Source: F23-D06 sp963643165
GTDB lineage: Bacteria; Bacteroidota; Bacteroidia; Bacteroidales; WCHB1-69
Assembly: GCA_963643165.1 (NCBI GenBank)
Contig: CAVIJD010000002.1
Span: 36,132 to 100,131 of the forward strand
Reading direction: 5' to 3'
Length of the DNA stretch: 64,000 nucleotides
This document shows positions 61,652-64,000 of this stretch, piece after piece. Position 1 is the stretch's first letter, and each line of letters starts with the position of its first letter. The translations under genes and the position numbers were made by a program. The notes under the pieces are model-generated. The model was not told where the DNA came from. It was given only the letters and a program-made list of their open reading frames with translations, and searched no databases.

Positions 61652-61669
61652 TATTTTTGCTATCTTTGC
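61652..61669 (+). promoter_or_regulatory. Two adjacent Bacteroidetes -7 elements for the large repeat protein
   Basis: TATTTTTGC (61652-61660) is followed directly by TATCTTTGC (61661-61669). Both match TAnnTTTG(C). The ATG of the gene is 155 bases downstream, so the leader is long. Confidence 0.65.
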
Positions 61670-61824
61670 TGCCTGTTGGAAAGATGAAACCGCCTGCCCG
61701 CTCAGGCCCACTATAAAACCTACTACATCACCCACTGCGCTCTTTCCTTACGTTCCACATCGCAGATGAAACGCAAACCTTTCTGTTGACAACATTGCAA
61801 ATAACAACAAATACTATTCTTCTG

Positions 61825-64000
61825 ATGAAACAACAACTACACTACTTTTTTCTGGTCGCCGTGCTTTGCTGCCTGACTTTCGGCTTCCTGCCGCAGGCCA
61901 AGGGACAGGTCGGACCTTACTCAAACTATTTTGCCGGAAAGAACGACCGCGACACCATCGATGCCGACGGAAATTCGGGCTGCAAAAACCAGATGCCCGA
62001 CGTGCTGGCGTATGTGGTAAGCCAATTCTCACCGGGAACAAACTGTACGGGCTCCGTCACCGCCACCATCACCGACTCAACGGGCATCCCTGCCGTGGGC
62101 ACGTACCTGTTCGCCCAAAACGGAACCCTCACCATTCCCGACATCGTCGTGAAGGATGCGTGCGGCAATTTCTCCTCCCAGCGAATCACTATAGTAGTGC
62201 AAAGTTATAACAGCCGCCGTCCGGAACTGAAAAATGTCTCCATAGACGTGTCGTGCCCCGGAACGCTTGAAATAACCGGCGACATCACAAACAGCGGGTA
62301 TCAGTTTGACTCTAAAATCAAAGATAGTGAACCCATGTTTATGTACACATACGATGATGACAAAGGGAAACTGGAAATCAGCTACGAACAAGTAAGTGAT
62401 AATAGATTACGTCTCAAGTGCGGCACCAGTTATACTACCCGAATCAAGTTGAAGAACGACCGCGGCTGCATCAGTGACACAGTGTTGCAATTTACCACCC
62501 ATAGCACGGTCTCTCCCGTATCCAGCTACTTTACCAACAAAAACTGGTGCGACACCATTGATGCCAACGGAAGTTCGGGCTGCAAGAACCGGATGCCCGA
62601 CGTGTTGGCATACGTCGCCGGCAAGTACAGCCTTGACAGATCAAGTGAAGGATACTGCACAGGCAGCGTTACAGCCTTTATCAGCGATTCTACAAATATT
62701 CCCGCGGTGGGAGAATACCTTTGGGAAGATATCACGATTCCGAACATTACCGTGCGCGACTACTGCGGCACCGAAGCTGTCGAGAAAATTACCATCACCG
62801 TAAAACGAACGAACAACAAAGCGCCGAAGTTGAAAAACGTCTCCATAGACGTGTCGTGCCCCGGAACGCTTGAAATAACCGGCGACATCACGAACAACGG
62901 ATATCAGTTTGACTCTAAGATCAAAGATAGTGAACCCATGTTTATGTACACATACGATGATGACGAGGGGAAACTGGAAATCAGCTACGAACAAGTAAGT
63001 GATAATAGATTACGTCTCAAGTGCGGCACCAGTTATACTACCCGGATCAAGTTGAAGAACGACTCCGGCTGCTTGAGCGACACGGTGCTGCATTTCACCT
63101 CCCATGGCGGGGCAAAGCCCGTGTCTTCCTATTTCGCGGCAAAAAACAACAGGGACACCATCGATATCGGCGGCAGTTACCTGAACTGCGAGGTGTACAT
63201 GCCCGACGTGCTGGCATACGTGGCGGGCAAGTTCGGATATCCGGCCTCCATGTCGGGATGCTCCAGCAAGTTCACGGTCTCGTATCCCGCTAACGCCACC
63301 GACATTCCCGCCGTTGGCGACAGGGTCCGGTCGGACGTGACCATCTCCGGCATCACGGTGAGCGACTCCTGCGGCAACGTGTCAGACCAGACCGTCACCA
63401 TTGTCGTGAAAGTGTATAAGCCCGAGGTCACGATTACTGCCAACCGTAGCGTGCTCTTCTACGGCGATACCGTAACGCTGACCACGTCTGTATTGCCCGC
63501 TGCCGCAAACTATTCGTTCAAGTACTTCAGCAGACCCGTTGTCCAATCTGTCCCACATCCTACGCCCAACGAAAGGGTGTTCCAATATTCAGGCTCCGAA
63601 GATTTAAGTTTCAGCATCACCTACACAGACCAGTGCGGTTACTCCAACACGAAGAGCATCATGATACACACGCAGAAAGTGCCCTCGTTCTCGGCCATCG
63701 CCGACACGTTCTGCACGCCAAAGACTTCCTTGAACAAGCCTTTCACCCCAAACACCGCTGCGAACGGCAGTCTGACCTACACCTGGACGGTGAAGAGCAA
63801 CACGGGTGTCACGGGCGCTAATGCCAACAGCACGCCGGCGCTCTTCTTCTTTGGCAGCAATTTGGTCAACAGCGGCCTCGCTCCCGCCACGGTAGTCTAT
63901 GAAGTGACCCCATACGAGACGTACACCAATGGCGGCACTTACACAGGCACACCGTTCGAGTATAGCGTCACATTAAAGCCGAGCATCACGAACGACGGCG
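61825..64000 (+). CDS. Large secreted repeat-containing protein, N-terminal part (cut by window edge)
   Basis: About 725 codons are present and the frame runs off the end. It has a signal peptide (1-28, ending AKGQ). Two modules of 201 residues follow (starting near residues 33 and 234) and a third begins near 435. Each starts with a YF..KN..DTID...C..MPDVLAYV block; the first two end with an almost identical 75-residue segment with KLEISYEQVSDNRLRLKCG. From about residue 560 the text is PKD-like (VPSFSAIADTFCTPKTSLN, VVYEVTPYETYTNGGTYTG). This architecture is typical of giant Bacteroidetes surface adhesins secreted by the type IX system; the sorting domain would lie outside the window. Confidence 0.8.
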   Translation, partial: MKQQLHYFFLVAVLCCLTFGFLPQAKGQVGPYSNYFAGKNDRDTIDADGNSGCKNQMPDVLAYVVSQFSPGTNCTGSVTATITDSTGIPAVGTYLFAQNGTLTIPDIVVKDACGNFSSQRITIVVQSYNSRRPELKNVSIDVSCPGTLEITGDITNSGYQFDSKIKDSEPMFMYTYDDDKGKLEISYEQVSDNRLRLKCGTSYTTRIKLKNDRGCISDTVLQFTTHSTVSPVSSYFTNKNWCDTIDANGSSGCKNRMPDVLAYVAGKYSLDRSSEGYCTGSVTAFISDSTNIPAVGEYLWEDITIPNITVRDYCGTEAVEKITITVKRTNNKAPKLKNVSIDVSCPGTLEITGDITNNGYQFDSKIKDSEPMFMYTYDDDEGKLEISYEQVSDNRLRLKCGTSYTTRIKLKNDSGCLSDTVLHFTSHGGAKPVSSYFAAKNNRDTIDIGGSYLNCEVYMPDVLAYVAGKFGYPASMSGCSSKFTVSYPANATDIPAVGDRVRSDVTISGITVSDSCGNVSDQTVTIVVKVYKPEVTITANRSVLFYGDTVTLTTSVLPAAANYSFKYFSRPVVQSVPHPTPNERVFQYSGSEDLSFSITYTDQCGYSNTKSIMIHTQKVPSFSAIADTFCTPKTSLNKPFTPNTAANGSLTYTWTVKSNTGVTGANANSTPALFFFGSNLVNSGLAPATVVYEVTPYETYTNGGTYTGTPFEYSVTLKPSITNDG
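62236..62460 (+). repeat. Internal direct repeat, copy 1
   Basis: A 225-base segment that recurs at 62839-63063, offset by 603 bases. Seven differences are visible. It lies inside the large secreted protein gene and keeps the frame. Confidence 0.9.
62839..63063 (+). repeat. Internal direct repeat, copy 2
   Basis: The second copy of the 225-base segment. All seven differences from copy 1 are A/G exchanges on the coding strand; about half are silent. Confidence 0.9.

Larger units (their letters stand above)
61212..61824. other. Intergenic region between the etf operon and the large repeat protein
   Basis: The 613 bases hold a leader with TGTGGC-type words spaced about 20 bases apart (61302-61390), the etf -7 element (61436), the palindrome (61480-61504), two adjacent plus-strand promoters (61652-61669) and a 150-base plus-strand leader. 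I see no protein-coding gene in it. Confidence 0.6.

Noticed and set aside
62236..63063. Diversity-generating retroelement template/variable repeat pair
   Set aside because: The differences go in both A-to-G and G-to-A directions, both copies are inside one gene, and no reverse transcriptase is in the window.
1..64000. tRNA, rRNA, CRISPR arrays, insertion sequences, integrases or toxin-antitoxin pairs
   Set aside because: Intergenic regions were read for cloverleaf, array or transposase signs; none was found.

Overview
The window is a stretch of chromosome from an anaerobic member of the Bacteroidetes, most likely order Bacteroidales. Four lines of sequence evidence support this. Many genes are preceded by the Bacteroidetes -7 promoter element TAnnTTTG(C). 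Strong Shine-Dalgarno sequences are mostly absent and A-rich leaders are common. There is a type IX secretion system component (PorD, DUF4835) and a gingipain-family C25 protease with a C-terminal type IX sorting domain. Phylum-typical genes are also present: a Rpb6-like omega subunit, a PF14121-type putative porin, an RprY-like response regulator, and a BamD-omega-CoaBC-PorD-RecN gene order. I see no rRNA, tRNA, CRISPR array, insertion sequence or prophage. The genus cannot be fixed from this alone.

Layout. 1-5.0 kb, minus strand: the start of a TonB-dependent-receptor-like outer membrane protein, a SurA/PpiD-type periplasmic chaperone, and dnaX, whose tau-specific tail lies in a different reading frame. 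5.1-13.8 kb, plus: a long operon for envelope assembly and housekeeping (bamD, omega, coaBC, porD, recN, a beta-barrel protein, xseB, an O-methyltransferase, trmD, an O-antigen-ligase-like protein). 13.9-18.9 kb, plus: a small lipoprotein with an odd start, the C25 protease, surE and a membrane protein. 18.9-26.1 kb, minus: glycosyltransferase, ftsE, gyrB, a Cys/Met-metabolism PLP enzyme and an M3 peptidase lipoprotein. 26.3-32.2 kb, plus: an unknown secreted protein behind a long leader, a propeller/thioredoxin-like secreted protein, DUF58 and radC, and a YfcC-type carrier. 32.2-40.0 kb, minus: TPR protein, thioredoxin lipoprotein, murD, a 947-residue AlbA_2-WYL protein, and htpG. 40.3-45.3 kb, plus: dnaK, an SDR, eno and an RprY-like regulator. 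45.3-51.6 kb, minus: an apparent operon porin-fumC-malic enzyme-sensor kinase, with the kinase facing the response regulator tail to tail. 51.7-56.5 kb, minus: a type II fatty-acid synthesis operon (fabH-fabF-fabZ-fabG-acpP-fabD). 56.6-57.5 kb, plus: a membrane-anchored LytTR regulator. 57.5-61.2 kb, minus: etfB-etfA-acyl-CoA dehydrogenase. 61.8 kb to the end, plus: a large repeat-containing secreted protein cut by the window edge.

How the genes work together. Most of the window is core metabolism and envelope biology. Two regulatory arrangements stand out. One is a C4-dicarboxylate module (porin, fumarase, malic enzyme) that shares an operon with a sensor kinase whose probable partner lies beside it. 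The other is a LytTR regulator placed between fatty-acid synthesis and an acyl-CoA dehydrogenase/Etf operon, with direct repeats upstream that could be its own target. The most unusual molecular feature is the dnaX gene, where a +1 shift at an A6 run or at a prfB-like site would be needed to make full-length tau. The most plausible poorly described protein is the AlbA_2-WYL protein at 35.1-37.9 kb. I did not find a convincing multi-gene defence or mobile system.
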